In this document: in pieces, positions 41,982-50,186 of the stretch
Layout: each line of letters begins with the position of its first letter
Numbering within the stretch: position 1 is the stretch's first letter
From: Burkholderiales bacterium PBB6
GTDB lineage: Bacteria; Pseudomonadota; Gammaproteobacteria; Burkholderiales; Burkholderiaceae_C
DNA: 64,000 nucleotides
NCBI GenBank assembly: GCA_002255925.1
Contig: NKIH01000001.1
Span: 186,001 to 250,000, forward strand
Reading direction: 5' to 3'
Program-made: the position numbers and the translations under genes
Notes under the pieces: generated by a model
What the model was told of the DNA's origin: nothing
The model's database searches: none
Seen by the model: only the letters and a program-made list of their open reading frames with translations

Positions 41982-42802
41982 TCGTCGGTGGCTGCGTCCA
42001 GCCGCAGGGCCCGGGTCAGCCGCCAGGCTTCATCGGGCGACGCGGGGTCATACACCTGCCGGGCGGTGGTTTCAGTTTCCTGCATGCGGGTGTTGATGGC
42101 GATGCGGTTGTCGAAGACAAAACACTCGCCCTGCCAATCCAGCTCGGCGTCCGGCAGCGACTGGAAGTAATTCAGGATGCCGCCCTGCAGCTGGCGCACG
42201 GACAGGCCTTGCTCCTGCATCCAGGTGCTGGTCTTTTCGCAGCGGATGCCGCCGGTGCAGTACATCGCCACCGTCTTGCCTTGCTCACGCCACTGCGGTG
42301 CGCGGGCTTGCACCCACTGCGCAAAGTCGCGGAAGTTGTCGACCTGCGGATCGATGGCACCTTCAAAACGGCCAAGGCGGTATTCGAAGCTGTTGCGGTT
42401 GTCGATGACCACCACGTCGTCGCGCTGGATCAACGTGCGCCAGGCTTGCGGGCTGACATGGGTGTCGTCAGGCGCCACGGCTGTCACGCCGTCCACGCCG
42501 AAAGCCACGATTTCCGGCTTCACATGCACCTTCATGCGGGCGAAGGGCGGCGTGTTGCAGCTGCTGCGCTTGAAAGCCATGCCAGTGAAGACATCTGCGA
42601 AGGGGGCGTCGGTCAGCAAGGCCTGCTCAAACGCGGCGATGTGCTCGGCGGTGCCTGCGGCCACGCCACTCAGGCCCTCGGGCGCCACCAGGATGCTGCC
42701 CTGCACATGGCCACAAATCTCGCGCAAGTGGCGGGCCACGGCCTCTGGATCAGCCAGAGGTGTGAAGCGATAAAACGAGGTGTGAATCAACGCTGACGAC
42801 AT
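41978..42802 (-). CDS. trhO: tRNA uridine(34) hydroxylase TrhO (rhodanese-domain, YceA type)
   Basis: The start at 42802 gives 274 residues beginning 'MSSALIHTSFYRFTPL', like known family members; the longer upstream frame lacks similarity. An N-terminal acylphosphatase-like half ('GSILVAPEGLSGVAAGT', 'FKRSSCNTPPFARMKVHVKP') precedes a rhodanese domain with 'VVIDNRNSFEYRLGRFEGA' and the active-site loop 'YCTGGIRCE' (C182). TrhO makes 5-hydroxyuridine at position 34 of several tRNAs in an oxygen-dependent reaction. It is coupled to the pseudouridine synthase gene downstream. Confidence 0.93.
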   Translation of the reverse strand: MSSALIHTSFYRFTPLADPEAVARHLREICGHVQGSILVAPEGLSGVAAGTAEHIAAFEQALLTDAPFADVFTGMAFKRSSCNTPPFARMKVHVKPEIVAFGVDGVTAVAPDDTHVSPQAWRTLIQRDDVVVIDNRNSFEYRLGRFEGAIDPQVDNFRDFAQWVQARAPQWREQGKTVAMYCTGGIRCEKTSTWMQEQGLSVRQLQGGILNYFQSLPDAELDWQGECFVFDNRIAINTRMQETETTARQVYDPASPDEAWRLTRALRLDAATDE

Positions 42803-42921
42803 GCCTTTATTGTCGCGCGTCACAGGCGTAATTTTGATGGTTGACGTGGTGGCGAGGATCCAATCGGAACGCCTTTCAAGGCTAAAGTAATGGCCCCTTA
42901 CATTCTGATTGACGGATTTCA

Positions 42922-43323
42922 ATGCTGGCCAAGCTGACTTCGAAGAACCAGTTGACGCTGCCCAAGGCCATCACCGAAGCGGTGGGCCCGGCCGAGTATT
43001 TCGAGGTGCAGGTGACCGACGGCCAGATCGTGCTGACCCCCGTGCGCATCCAGCGCTCAGATGCCGTGCGCGCCAAACTCAGTGCGCTGGGCCTGGCTGA
43101 AACCAGTGCGTTCGACGCGGTGGCCTGGGCCCGCAATCAGAAGCCGACGCCGGCCCGCAAGCGCGCCGCCACCCCCGCTGCTGCAAAGACAGGCAAAGCT
43201 GAAAAAACGCGGGAAAAAAAACGGGCAGTGCCTGCCAAAGTGATGAGCGAAGCGCGCCTTGAGCCCGCCAAAAACGAGGAGACCCGCCAAAAGCGTTCAA
43301 AACCGGGCAAGGACGCGGCATGA
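42922..43323 (+). CDS. AbrB/SpoVT-like antitoxin-type DNA-binding protein
   Basis: The first ~45 residues ('LAKLTSKNQLTLPKAITEAV...VQVTDGQIVLTPV') form a swapped-hairpin AbrB/MazE DNA-binding domain. The remaining ~85 residues are Lys/Ala/Arg/Glu-rich and probably disordered ('KTGKAEKTREKKRAVPAKVM'), longer than usual for such antitoxins. It overlaps the PIN-like gene by four bases, the usual antitoxin-toxin order. It may repress its own operon and, in an active pair, bind the toxin through the tail. Confidence 0.82.
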   Translation: MLAKLTSKNQLTLPKAITEAVGPAEYFEVQVTDGQIVLTPVRIQRSDAVRAKLSALGLAETSAFDAVAWARNQKPTPARKRAATPAAAKTGKAEKTREKKRAVPAKVMSEARLEPAKNEETRQKRSKPGKDAA

Positions 43324-43808
43324 GCGGCGCCCCCTTGAAAAAACCCGTGCCAACAACGACGCGCCCCTGGCGGGTGGCCATCGACACGCCGGTGGTGCTC
43401 GATGCCTTGATCCGGAATCAAGGTGCTGGCGCCTGGCTGCGGCAAAGCTGGCAAGCCGGGCGCATCACGCCGCTGCTGTGCACCGCCACGGCGCGCGAGC
43501 TGGTGCAGGCTTTGGCCTGGCCACGATGGGAACTGGCGGCCGATGAATGCCAGGACTTGCTGGCTGATTTTTTGCCGCATGTGGAAGTGGTGAACGTGAC
43601 GGAGGCCGCTACCACCCGATCAAGCCGCGCCACCCGAGGCCGTGCGCTGGCGGCGCTGGTTCGAGCAGGCCAGCCTGATGCAGTGCTGCAAAACCGTGCA
43701 AATGCGGCTGAGGCGCAAGATTTGACGCGCCCACCCGCCATTCGCCAGCGCGGCGTGAAAACCTGGAGCGTCGAGGACCTGATGGAAGCATTGGCAACCC
43801 CCACCTGA
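43320..43808 (+). CDS. PIN-domain-like toxin, probably degenerate
   Basis: The 162-residue protein aligns with COG1569-type PIN toxins at its start: 'WRVAIDTPVVLDALIRNQGA' with the first acidic residue D22, and 'TATARELVQALAWPRW' with E60. In active relatives a 'DPDD' motif and a 'TGDxDLL' motif follow. Here the matching places read 'ATRG' (104-107) and 'LQNRAN' (123-128), so two of the acidic positions that hold the catalytic metal seem lost. The C-terminus 'VKTWSVEDLMEAL' still matches the family end. It may be an inactive toxin or one with another role. Confidence 0.7.
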   Translation: MSGAPLKKPVPTTTRPWRVAIDTPVVLDALIRNQGAGAWLRQSWQAGRITPLLCTATARELVQALAWPRWELAADECQDLLADFLPHVEVVNVTEAATTRSSRATRGRALAALVRAGQPDAVLQNRANAAEAQDLTRPPAIRQRGVKTWSVEDLMEALATPT

Positions 43809-43859
43809 AGCGCCCCAGACCTGACCGCGGGCAGGGTTGGTGTAAACCTCGTCTCAACA

Positions 43860-43894
43860 GTGTCATGACACTTTGTTAGATTATCAAAGTGTCA
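43860..43894. promoter_or_regulatory. Palindromic operator overlapping the marR-type start
   Basis: A perfect 12-base palindrome GTGTCATGACAC (43860-43871) overlaps a longer inverted repeat with ten-base perfect arms, TGACACTTTG (43866-43875) and CAAAGTGTCA (43885-43894), around an AT-rich nine-base spacer. The repeat covers the proposed GTG start. This layout suits autoregulation by the MarR-family protein encoded here. Confidence 0.75.
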
Positions 43895-44383
43895 GATTTA
43901 TCCGCGCCCCCCTTATCCAGCAGTCCTGCCTCGTCCGAGTCGCCTGCTGAGATGGCCCATGCCGCTGCGCTGGCCGTGATGGGGGTGGTGCCTGAAGTGA
44001 TGCGTGAGTTGCGCAGTGCCATGCGCAGCGCCGCACCAGACAGCCTGACCGTGCCGCAGTTTCGCGCGCTGATCTTTGCGTGGCGGCAACCGTCGACCAC
44101 GGTGGGTGACCTGGCGGCGCACCTCGGTGTGACGGTGCCCACGGCCTCGGTCAATGTCACGCGGCTGGCCAAGTCGGGTTGGCTGGTGGTGGCATCCGAC
44201 ACGGGTGACAAGCGCCGTCGGCTCATCTCGTTGACACCCGCCGGGCAAACGCTGGTGGAAGCCGCCTGGGCCCGCACGGCCCGATCGTTTTCAAATCGTC
44301 TGGCGAGCTTGCCGGACTCGGCTTTGACGCAATTGCGTGAAGCCATGGAACTCTTGCGGGTGCTGCGCGCTCCTGCTGTATGA
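43889..44383 (+). CDS. MarR-family transcriptional regulator of the RND operon
   Basis: The 164-residue product has the winged helix-turn-helix of MarR proteins: 'LTVPQFRALIFAWRQPSTTV', 'DLAAHLGVTVPTASVNVTRL', the wing 'VVASDTGDKRRRLISLTPAG' and a closing dimerisation helix. The GTG at 43889 lies inside the operator and lacks a ribosome-binding site, so the mRNA may be leaderless; the ATG at 43952 is the alternative and would drop only a Ser/Pro-rich lead. It precedes the efflux genes by 21 bases and probably represses them and itself until a ligand binds. Confidence 0.88.
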   Translation: MSDLSAPPLSSSPASSESPAEMAHAAALAVMGVVPEVMRELRSAMRSAAPDSLTVPQFRALIFAWRQPSTTVGDLAAHLGVTVPTASVNVTRLAKSGWLVVASDTGDKRRRLISLTPAGQTLVEAAWARTARSFSNRLASLPDSALTQLREAMELLRVLRAPAV

Positions 44384-44404
44384 ACAAAGCTGGATGAAGT
44401 TGAA

Positions 44405-45691
44405 ATGAAAAAGAGCACGACCTTGTGGGCCCTGGTGGCCGTGGCGGCTGCCGTTGGTGGCGGTACCTGGTGGCGGGCACGCAGCGCCCAGCCCGCTGCA
44501 GACGCAGCAGCAGGTGCGGCCTCTGCACCACGGCCGGCGCAAACCGTCACCGTGTTCACCGTCCAGCAGAAGGACGTGCCGGTCACCATCGAAGCCACCG
44601 GCACCGTGGTGCCGCTGAACACGGTGGAGTTGCGGCCGCAGGTGTCGACCACCGTGCGCAGCATCGCCATCCGTGAAGGCCAGTTCGTGAAGAAGGGCGA
44701 CCTGCTGTTCAGCTTCGACGACCGCGCCGACCAGGCCAATGCCGAAAAGGCCCGTGCCACGCTGCTGCGTGACCGCGCCACGCTGGCCGATCTGGAGCGG
44801 CAGTGGAAGCGTTCGCAGGAATTGCGCGCGCAGAACTTCATTTCGCAAGGCGCCGCTGACACGGTGCTGGCCCAGGTGGAAGCGCAGCGTGCGCTGGTGG
44901 TGGCTGACGAAGCCGCCGTGCGTGCCGCCGACGTGAGCACCAGTTACGGCAGCCTGCGCGCGCCCTTGTCGGGACGCACCGGCGCGATCGCGGTGAACCC
45001 GGGCAGCCTGGTGCAACCCTCGGGTGCAGCGCTGGTGACGATCAGCCAGATGGACCCGATCAACGTGAGCTTCCAGATCCCGGAAGCGCAGCTGGGTGCG
45101 CTGCTGCGCGGTGGTGAAGAAGGCAAGGGCGCCAAGGGCGCGGGCGTGTCGGTGCTGCTGCCGCCGTCGGGCCCGGGCCGCAATGCCCCGCGTGAAAGCC
45201 TGAGTGGCACGGTGTCCTTCATCGACAACGCGGTGGATGTGACCAGCGGCACGATCAAGGTCAAGGGCGAAGTGCCCAACCCCAAACAGCTGCTGTGGCC
45301 GGGCCAGTATGTGACGGTGAAGATGACGCTGCGCACCTTGAAGGACGCGTCCGTGGTGCCGCAGGCGGCCCTCATCATCCGCGGCCAGGAGCGCCAGGTG
45401 TATGTGGTGAATGCCAAGGGTGAAGCCGAGATGCGTCCGGTGCAGCAGCGCTTCAACGCCGGTGAATTCGTGGCCGTGGAAGGCGTGAGCCCCGGCGAGC
45501 AGGTGGTGGTGGACGGCAAGCAGAACCTGCGGCCGGGCACGCCGGTGAAGGTGGCGGCAGCCAAGGCAGGCAAGGGCGCCTCGGGCGCGGCGGGCAGTGC
45601 CAGTGGTGCGGCCAGCGGTGGTGGTGCAGGTAGTGGTGCGAATGATGCCGCAGCCTCTGCAGCCACCGCTGCTTCCGGAGCCTCGCGATGA
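44405..45691 (+). CDS. RND efflux periplasmic adaptor (membrane fusion protein)
   Basis: The 428-residue protein begins with a membrane anchor ('TTLWALVAVAAAVGGGTWW') and shows the family order. It has the lipoyl half 'VELRPQVSTTVRSIAIREGQ', a helical hairpin ('LLRDRATLADLERQWKRSQE'), the second lipoyl half ('YGSLRAPLSGRTGAIAVNPG'), a beta-barrel 'MDPINVSFQIPEAQLGALL' and the membrane-proximal domain 'VVPQAALIIRGQERQVYVVN'. After about residue 395 there is an unusual Gly/Ala/Ser-rich tail. It would link the inner-membrane pump to an outer-membrane channel. Its stop overlaps the pump ATG by four bases. Confidence 0.93.
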   Translation: MKKSTTLWALVAVAAAVGGGTWWRARSAQPAADAAAGAASAPRPAQTVTVFTVQQKDVPVTIEATGTVVPLNTVELRPQVSTTVRSIAIREGQFVKKGDLLFSFDDRADQANAEKARATLLRDRATLADLERQWKRSQELRAQNFISQGAADTVLAQVEAQRALVVADEAAVRAADVSTSYGSLRAPLSGRTGAIAVNPGSLVQPSGAALVTISQMDPINVSFQIPEAQLGALLRGGEEGKGAKGAGVSVLLPPSGPGRNAPRESLSGTVSFIDNAVDVTSGTIKVKGEVPNPKQLLWPGQYVTVKMTLRTLKDASVVPQAALIIRGQERQVYVVNAKGEAEMRPVQQRFNAGEFVAVEGVSPGEQVVVDGKQNLRPGTPVKVAAAKAGKGASGAAGSASGAASGGGAGSGANDAAASAATAASGASR

Positions 45692-48600
45692 GTTTCGCGG
45701 AGACCTTCATCCGCCGTCCCGTGATGACGGTGCTGCTGAACCTGGCCGTGGTGGTGGCCGGCGCACTGGCGCTCGACAAGATTCCGGTCGCGGCCTTGCC
45801 CAGCTACGACACGCCGGTCATCAACGTGAATGCCAGCTTGCCCGGCGCTTCACCTGAAACGATGGCGAGCTCGGTGGCGCTGCCACTTGAAAAGCAGTTC
45901 TCGACCATCGCCGGCTTGTCGGTGATCAGCTCGTCGAGCTCGCTTGGCAGCACCTCGCTGACGCTGGAATTTGACGGCTCGCGCAACATCGATGCGGCCG
46001 CGCTCGATGTGCAGGCCGCGCTGTTCCGGGCCCAACGCAGCTTGCCTGCGGAAATGACCTCGCCGCCCAGCTACCGCAAGGTCAATCCGGCCGATGCGCC
46101 GGTGCTGCTGGTGGCACTCACCTCGCCGTCCATCTCGCTGACCGAGCTGAACGACTACGCCGAAAACCTGCTGTCGCCGAGCCTGTCGACGATCGAAGGC
46201 GTGGCGCAGGTGTCGATCTTTGGTCAGCGCCGTTACGCCGTCCGCATCCAGGTGAATGCCGAGATGCTGGCCGAGCGCAACCTCACGCTCGATGAGCTGC
46301 GCACGGCCCTGGCCGGTGCCAACTCGAACACGCCGGTGGGCCTACTGGAAGGGCCGCGCCAGACGCTGACGGTGAATGCCAACAAGCAGCTGATGTCGGC
46401 GCGCGAGTGGGGCCAAGTCATCGTGGCCACCCGCAATGGCGGCCCGGTGCGACTGCGGGATGTGGCGCTGGTTCAAGACAGCGTTGAAACCGTGAAGAGC
46501 CATGCCGAGCTCAACGGTGAGCCGTCGATCACGCTGGCCGTGCAGCGCCAACCCAATGCCAACACCGTGCAGGTGGTGGACAAGGTCAAGGCGATGCTGC
46601 CGCGCTTCGAATCGCAGCTGCCGGCCTCGGTGAAGATGACGCCGGTGAACGACCGGTCCAAATCGATCCGCGAGGCGTTGCACGATGTGTTCCTGACGCT
46701 GGCGCTCACCGTGGCGCTGGTGGTGCTGGTGATCTTCCTGTTCCTGCGCCGGCTGTCGGCCACGGTCATCCCGACCTTGTCGCTGCCGGTGTCACTGATC
46801 GGCGCGGTGTCGCTGCTTTACGCCTTCGGCTACAGCCTCGACAACATCTCGCTGCTCGGCATCACGCTGGCCGTGGGCCTGGTGGTGGACGACGCCATCG
46901 TGATGCTCGAGAACATCGTGCGCCATGTGGAGGACGGCATGCAGCCGTTTGCCGCGGCCGTGCGGGGTGCGCGCGAGATGAGCTTCACCATCGTCTCGAT
47001 CTCGGTGTCGCTGGTGGCGGTGCTGATCCCGATCTTCTTCATGCCCGGCGTGATCGGTCTGCTGTTCCACGAATTTGCAGTGGTGGTGGGCTTGTCGATC
47101 CTGGTGTCGGCGGTGGTGTCACTCACGCTGGTGCCGATGCTGTGCAGCCGCTACCTGAAGCACCATGAAGCGCATGAGGAAGGCCCGCTGGGCCGCACGT
47201 TTGAGCGCGGCTTTCTGGCGCTGCAGAACGGCTACGCCCGCTCGCTCGACTGGGCCCTGAAGCACAGCCGCTGGATGCTGGGTGTGGCCGTCGGCAGCCT
47301 GGCCTTGACGCTGTGGTTGTTCACCGTGATGCCCAAGGGCTTTTTCCCCGAGGAAGACCTGGGCCAGATGCAGGTGACCACCGAAGGCGCGGAAGACATT
47401 TCCTTCGACGCGAAGATGGTGCTGCAGGCGCAGGTCGTGAAGATCTTCCGCGACGACCCATCGGTGGCCACGGTGTCGTCGTTCCTGGGCGGCGGCAGTG
47501 GTGGGCGCATGTTCATCAACCTGAAGCCGCGAAGTGAACGCCCGCCGATGAAGGAAGTGGTGGAAGGCCTGCGCAAGAAGCTGCGTGGCGTGGCTGGCAT
47601 GCAGGTGTTCATGCGGCCGGTGCAGAACCTGCAGCTGGGTGGCCGCCAATCGAAGGCGCGTTACCAGTACACCCTGCAAAGCGTGAGCGCCGATTCGCTG
47701 ACCGAATGGGGCAGCAAGCTGCAGGAGAAGATGCGCGCCGACCCGCTGTTCCGCGACGTGACCAGTGACGCGCAGAACCGCGGCCTGGAAGCCTCGTTGA
47801 ACATCGACCGCGACAAGGCCAACATGCTGGGTGTGCAGATGTCGGACGTGCGCACCGCGCTCTACAACGCCTTTGGTGAGCGGCAGGTATCGACCATCTA
47901 CGGCCCGAGCAACAGCTTCAGCGTCATCATGGAAGCGGCCGATGCCGACCGCCGTTTTGAAGACGCCTTCAACAAGGTCTACCTGCGCAGCAAGGCCGGT
48001 GGGTTGGTGCCGCTGTCGGCGTTTGCCACGGTGCAGCGCACGCTGGGGCCGACCTCGGTGAACCACCAGGGGCAGCTACAGGCGGTCACCCTCAGCTTCA
48101 ACATCGCACCGGACGCGGCACTGGGTGATGCCACCAAGCGCATGGGCGAGATCAGCGCCGACCTGCAACTGCCGGCCACCGTCATCGCCAGCTGGGGTGG
48201 TGACGCCGCGGTGTTCCAGGATTCGCAGAGTGGCCAGACCATCCTGATCCTGGCGGCGCTGGCGGTCATCTACGTGCTGCTGGGCGTGCTGTACGAGAGC
48301 TACATCCACCCGCTGACGATCCTGGCGGGCCTGCCGTCGGCGGCGGTGGGCGCGTTGATCACGCTCTATGCGTTTGGCCAAGACCTCACGCTGATCGCCA
48401 CCATCGGCATCCTGATGCTGATCGGCATCGTGAAGAAGAACGCGATCATGATGATCGACTTCGCCCTCGATGCGCAGCGCCACCAGGGCATGACACCGGC
48501 CGAGGCCATCCGGCAGGCGGCGGTGCTGCGCCTGCGGCCGATCATGATGACCACGCTGGCGGCCATCATGGGTGCATTGCCGATCGCGCTGGGCCTGGGT

Positions 48601-48768
48601 GCCGGCGCCGAGCTGCGCCAGCCGCTGGGTTTGGCCGTGGTGGGTGGCCTGGTGCTGAGCCAGGCCGTGACGCTCTACATCACGCCGGTCATCTACTTGG
48701 CGCTTGACCGCTGGGCCGGCAACGGCCCCATCACCACCGAGGTGGTGGAGAGCAACACGCTGGTGTGA
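45688..48768 (+). CDS. RND multidrug efflux pump (AcrB/MdtBC-like, HAE1)
   Basis: At 1026 residues this has the full length of an RND drug pump: 'FAETFIRRPVMTVLLNLAVV' at the start, two large periplasmic loops and twelve membrane helices. The TM4 proton-relay motif 'LAVGLVVDDAIVMLENIVRH' has the paired Asp residues, and the later repeat reads 'LIGIVKKNAIMMIDFALDAQ'. The sequence 'SLPGASPETMASSVALPLEK' is typical of MdtB/MdtC-like members. It exports hydrophobic compounds using the proton gradient. No outer-membrane channel gene follows, so a channel encoded elsewhere must be used. Confidence 0.94.
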   Translation: MSFAETFIRRPVMTVLLNLAVVVAGALALDKIPVAALPSYDTPVINVNASLPGASPETMASSVALPLEKQFSTIAGLSVISSSSSLGSTSLTLEFDGSRNIDAAALDVQAALFRAQRSLPAEMTSPPSYRKVNPADAPVLLVALTSPSISLTELNDYAENLLSPSLSTIEGVAQVSIFGQRRYAVRIQVNAEMLAERNLTLDELRTALAGANSNTPVGLLEGPRQTLTVNANKQLMSAREWGQVIVATRNGGPVRLRDVALVQDSVETVKSHAELNGEPSITLAVQRQPNANTVQVVDKVKAMLPRFESQLPASVKMTPVNDRSKSIREALHDVFLTLALTVALVVLVIFLFLRRLSATVIPTLSLPVSLIGAVSLLYAFGYSLDNISLLGITLAVGLVVDDAIVMLENIVRHVEDGMQPFAAAVRGAREMSFTIVSISVSLVAVLIPIFFMPGVIGLLFHEFAVVVGLSILVSAVVSLTLVPMLCSRYLKHHEAHEEGPLGRTFERGFLALQNGYARSLDWALKHSRWMLGVAVGSLALTLWLFTVMPKGFFPEEDLGQMQVTTEGAEDISFDAKMVLQAQVVKIFRDDPSVATVSSFLGGGSGGRMFINLKPRSERPPMKEVVEGLRKKLRGVAGMQVFMRPVQNLQLGGRQSKARYQYTLQSVSADSLTEWGSKLQEKMRADPLFRDVTSDAQNRGLEASLNIDRDKANMLGVQMSDVRTALYNAFGERQVSTIYGPSNSFSVIMEAADADRRFEDAFNKVYLRSKAGGLVPLSAFATVQRTLGPTSVNHQGQLQAVTLSFNIAPDAALGDATKRMGEISADLQLPATVIASWGGDAAVFQDSQSGQTILILAALAVIYVLLGVLYESYIHPLTILAGLPSAAVGALITLYAFGQDLTLIATIGILMLIGIVKKNAIMMIDFALDAQRHQGMTPAEAIRQAAVLRLRPIMMTTLAAIMGALPIALGLGAGAELRQPLGLAVVGGLVLSQAVTLYITPVIYLALDRWAGNGPITTEVVESNTLV

Positions 48769-48791
48769 GCGCGCCTGAGACAATCCGGGGC

Positions 48792-50099
48792 ATGAGTGAT
48801 GCCCCGGATGTTTCTTCTGCTGCCCTGAACGACGACCGCGCCGCGCTGGTCGACCTGGCCCGGCGCGACCGCTTCCTGCAAAGCCTGCGCGAGGCGATCG
48901 CCCAGCAGCGCTGCATCAAGCTGGTGCTGGGCAAGCCGCGCCACGGCGGGCATGACCTGGTACGCGTCACGGCTCGCCCGCTGACGCTGCGCAACGAGGC
49001 CTGCCTGAACCTGGTCTGGCGCCACAGCACCAAGGACATCACCAAGAACCCGCCGCTGGCCGAGGGCCTGGCGCAAGTGGATGAATTGCTGGGTGGCACC
49101 TTCAGCCACGCCCACCTGTTCACCACCACCGAAGAGCTGCAGCTGATGATCAGCAAGCGCGGCAAGATCGGGCTGGTGCGCAAGGCCGTGACGGCCGCAA
49201 ACGCTTCCGCCGCCAGTGGCGATGAAGCCGGCGCAGGGGACGCCACCACCGCTGCCCTGACCGGCCACAACCGCGAAAAACACCGCCTGCTCAGCCTGGA
49301 CCTGCCCTTCCTGGAAGATCTGGGCGTGACCGACGCGCAGCACCGCCTGGTGCCCGCCATGTCGCGCAAGTGGAAGCAGATCAACAAGTTCGTCGAGGTG
49401 CTCGACCATGCGCTGACCCAGGCGCAGTTTCAGCCGGCCGACGGCACGGTGAACGTGGTGGACTTCGGTGCGGGCAAGGGCTACCTTACCTTCGCCACTT
49501 ACCAGCACCTGCACGCCGCGCGCGGCTGGAACGCCCAGGTGCGCGGGGTGGAGTTGCGTGAAGACATGGTCCACCTGTGCAACGCGGCAGCTGGGCGGCG
49601 GGGCCTGAGCGGCCTGCAGTTCATCTGCGGCGATGTGCGCAGCCATGTGCCCGAGCGGCTGGACGTGATGATCGCGCTGCACGCCTGCGACACCGCCACC
49701 GACTTCGCGCTGCACACGGCCGTGCGTGCCGGCGCGGCCATCATCCTCAGCTCACCGTGCTGCCACAAGCAGATCCGCCCGCAGATGCAACTGCCGCCGC
49801 TGTTGCAGCCCATGCTGCAGCACGGCATCCACCTCGGCCAGCAGGCCGAGATGGTGACCGACAGCCTGCGTGCATTGCTGCTTGACGCGCATGGCTACGA
49901 CGCCCAGGTGTTCGAGTTCGTGGCGCTGGAACACACCAGCAAGAACAAGATGATCCTGGCGGTGCGTCGACCAGCGGATGTACCCGGCGAAGCCGAGCAC
50001 CGCGCCGCCGTGCTGGCCCAGATCGCCGAGCTCAAGGCCTTCTACGGCATCACGGAGCAGTGCCTGGAAACCATGCTTCGGGCGGACGCCCCGGCGTGA
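48792..50099 (+). CDS. SAM-dependent methyltransferase (Methyltransf_32 type)
   Basis: The ATG at 48792 gives 435 residues. The N-terminal half holds 'CIKLVLGKPRHGGHDLVRVT' and 'NLVWRHSTKDITKN'. The C-terminal half is a class-I fold with the SAM loop 'VNVVDFGAGKGYLTFATYQH', 'VRGVELREDMVHLC', 'DVMIALHACDTATDFAL' and 'IILSSPCCHKQIRP', matching the family of putative RNA or protein methyltransferases. The substrate is unknown. It follows the pump by 23 bp but is unlikely to share its function. Confidence 0.85.
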   Translation: MSDAPDVSSAALNDDRAALVDLARRDRFLQSLREAIAQQRCIKLVLGKPRHGGHDLVRVTARPLTLRNEACLNLVWRHSTKDITKNPPLAEGLAQVDELLGGTFSHAHLFTTTEELQLMISKRGKIGLVRKAVTAANASAASGDEAGAGDATTAALTGHNREKHRLLSLDLPFLEDLGVTDAQHRLVPAMSRKWKQINKFVEVLDHALTQAQFQPADGTVNVVDFGAGKGYLTFATYQHLHAARGWNAQVRGVELREDMVHLCNAAAGRRGLSGLQFICGDVRSHVPERLDVMIALHACDTATDFALHTAVRAGAAIILSSPCCHKQIRPQMQLPPLLQPMLQHGIHLGQQAEMVTDSLRALLLDAHGYDAQVFEFVALEHTSKNKMILAVRRPADVPGEAEHRAAVLAQIAELKAFYGITEQCLETMLRADAPA

Positions 50100-50186
50100 T
50101 AGCGTGGCACCCATCGGTGCCACTGCGTTTTGTCGGCCACAAGCCGGGCCAGTGGTGGTTTGTTCCTCACCCCACAGGATCCTCAC

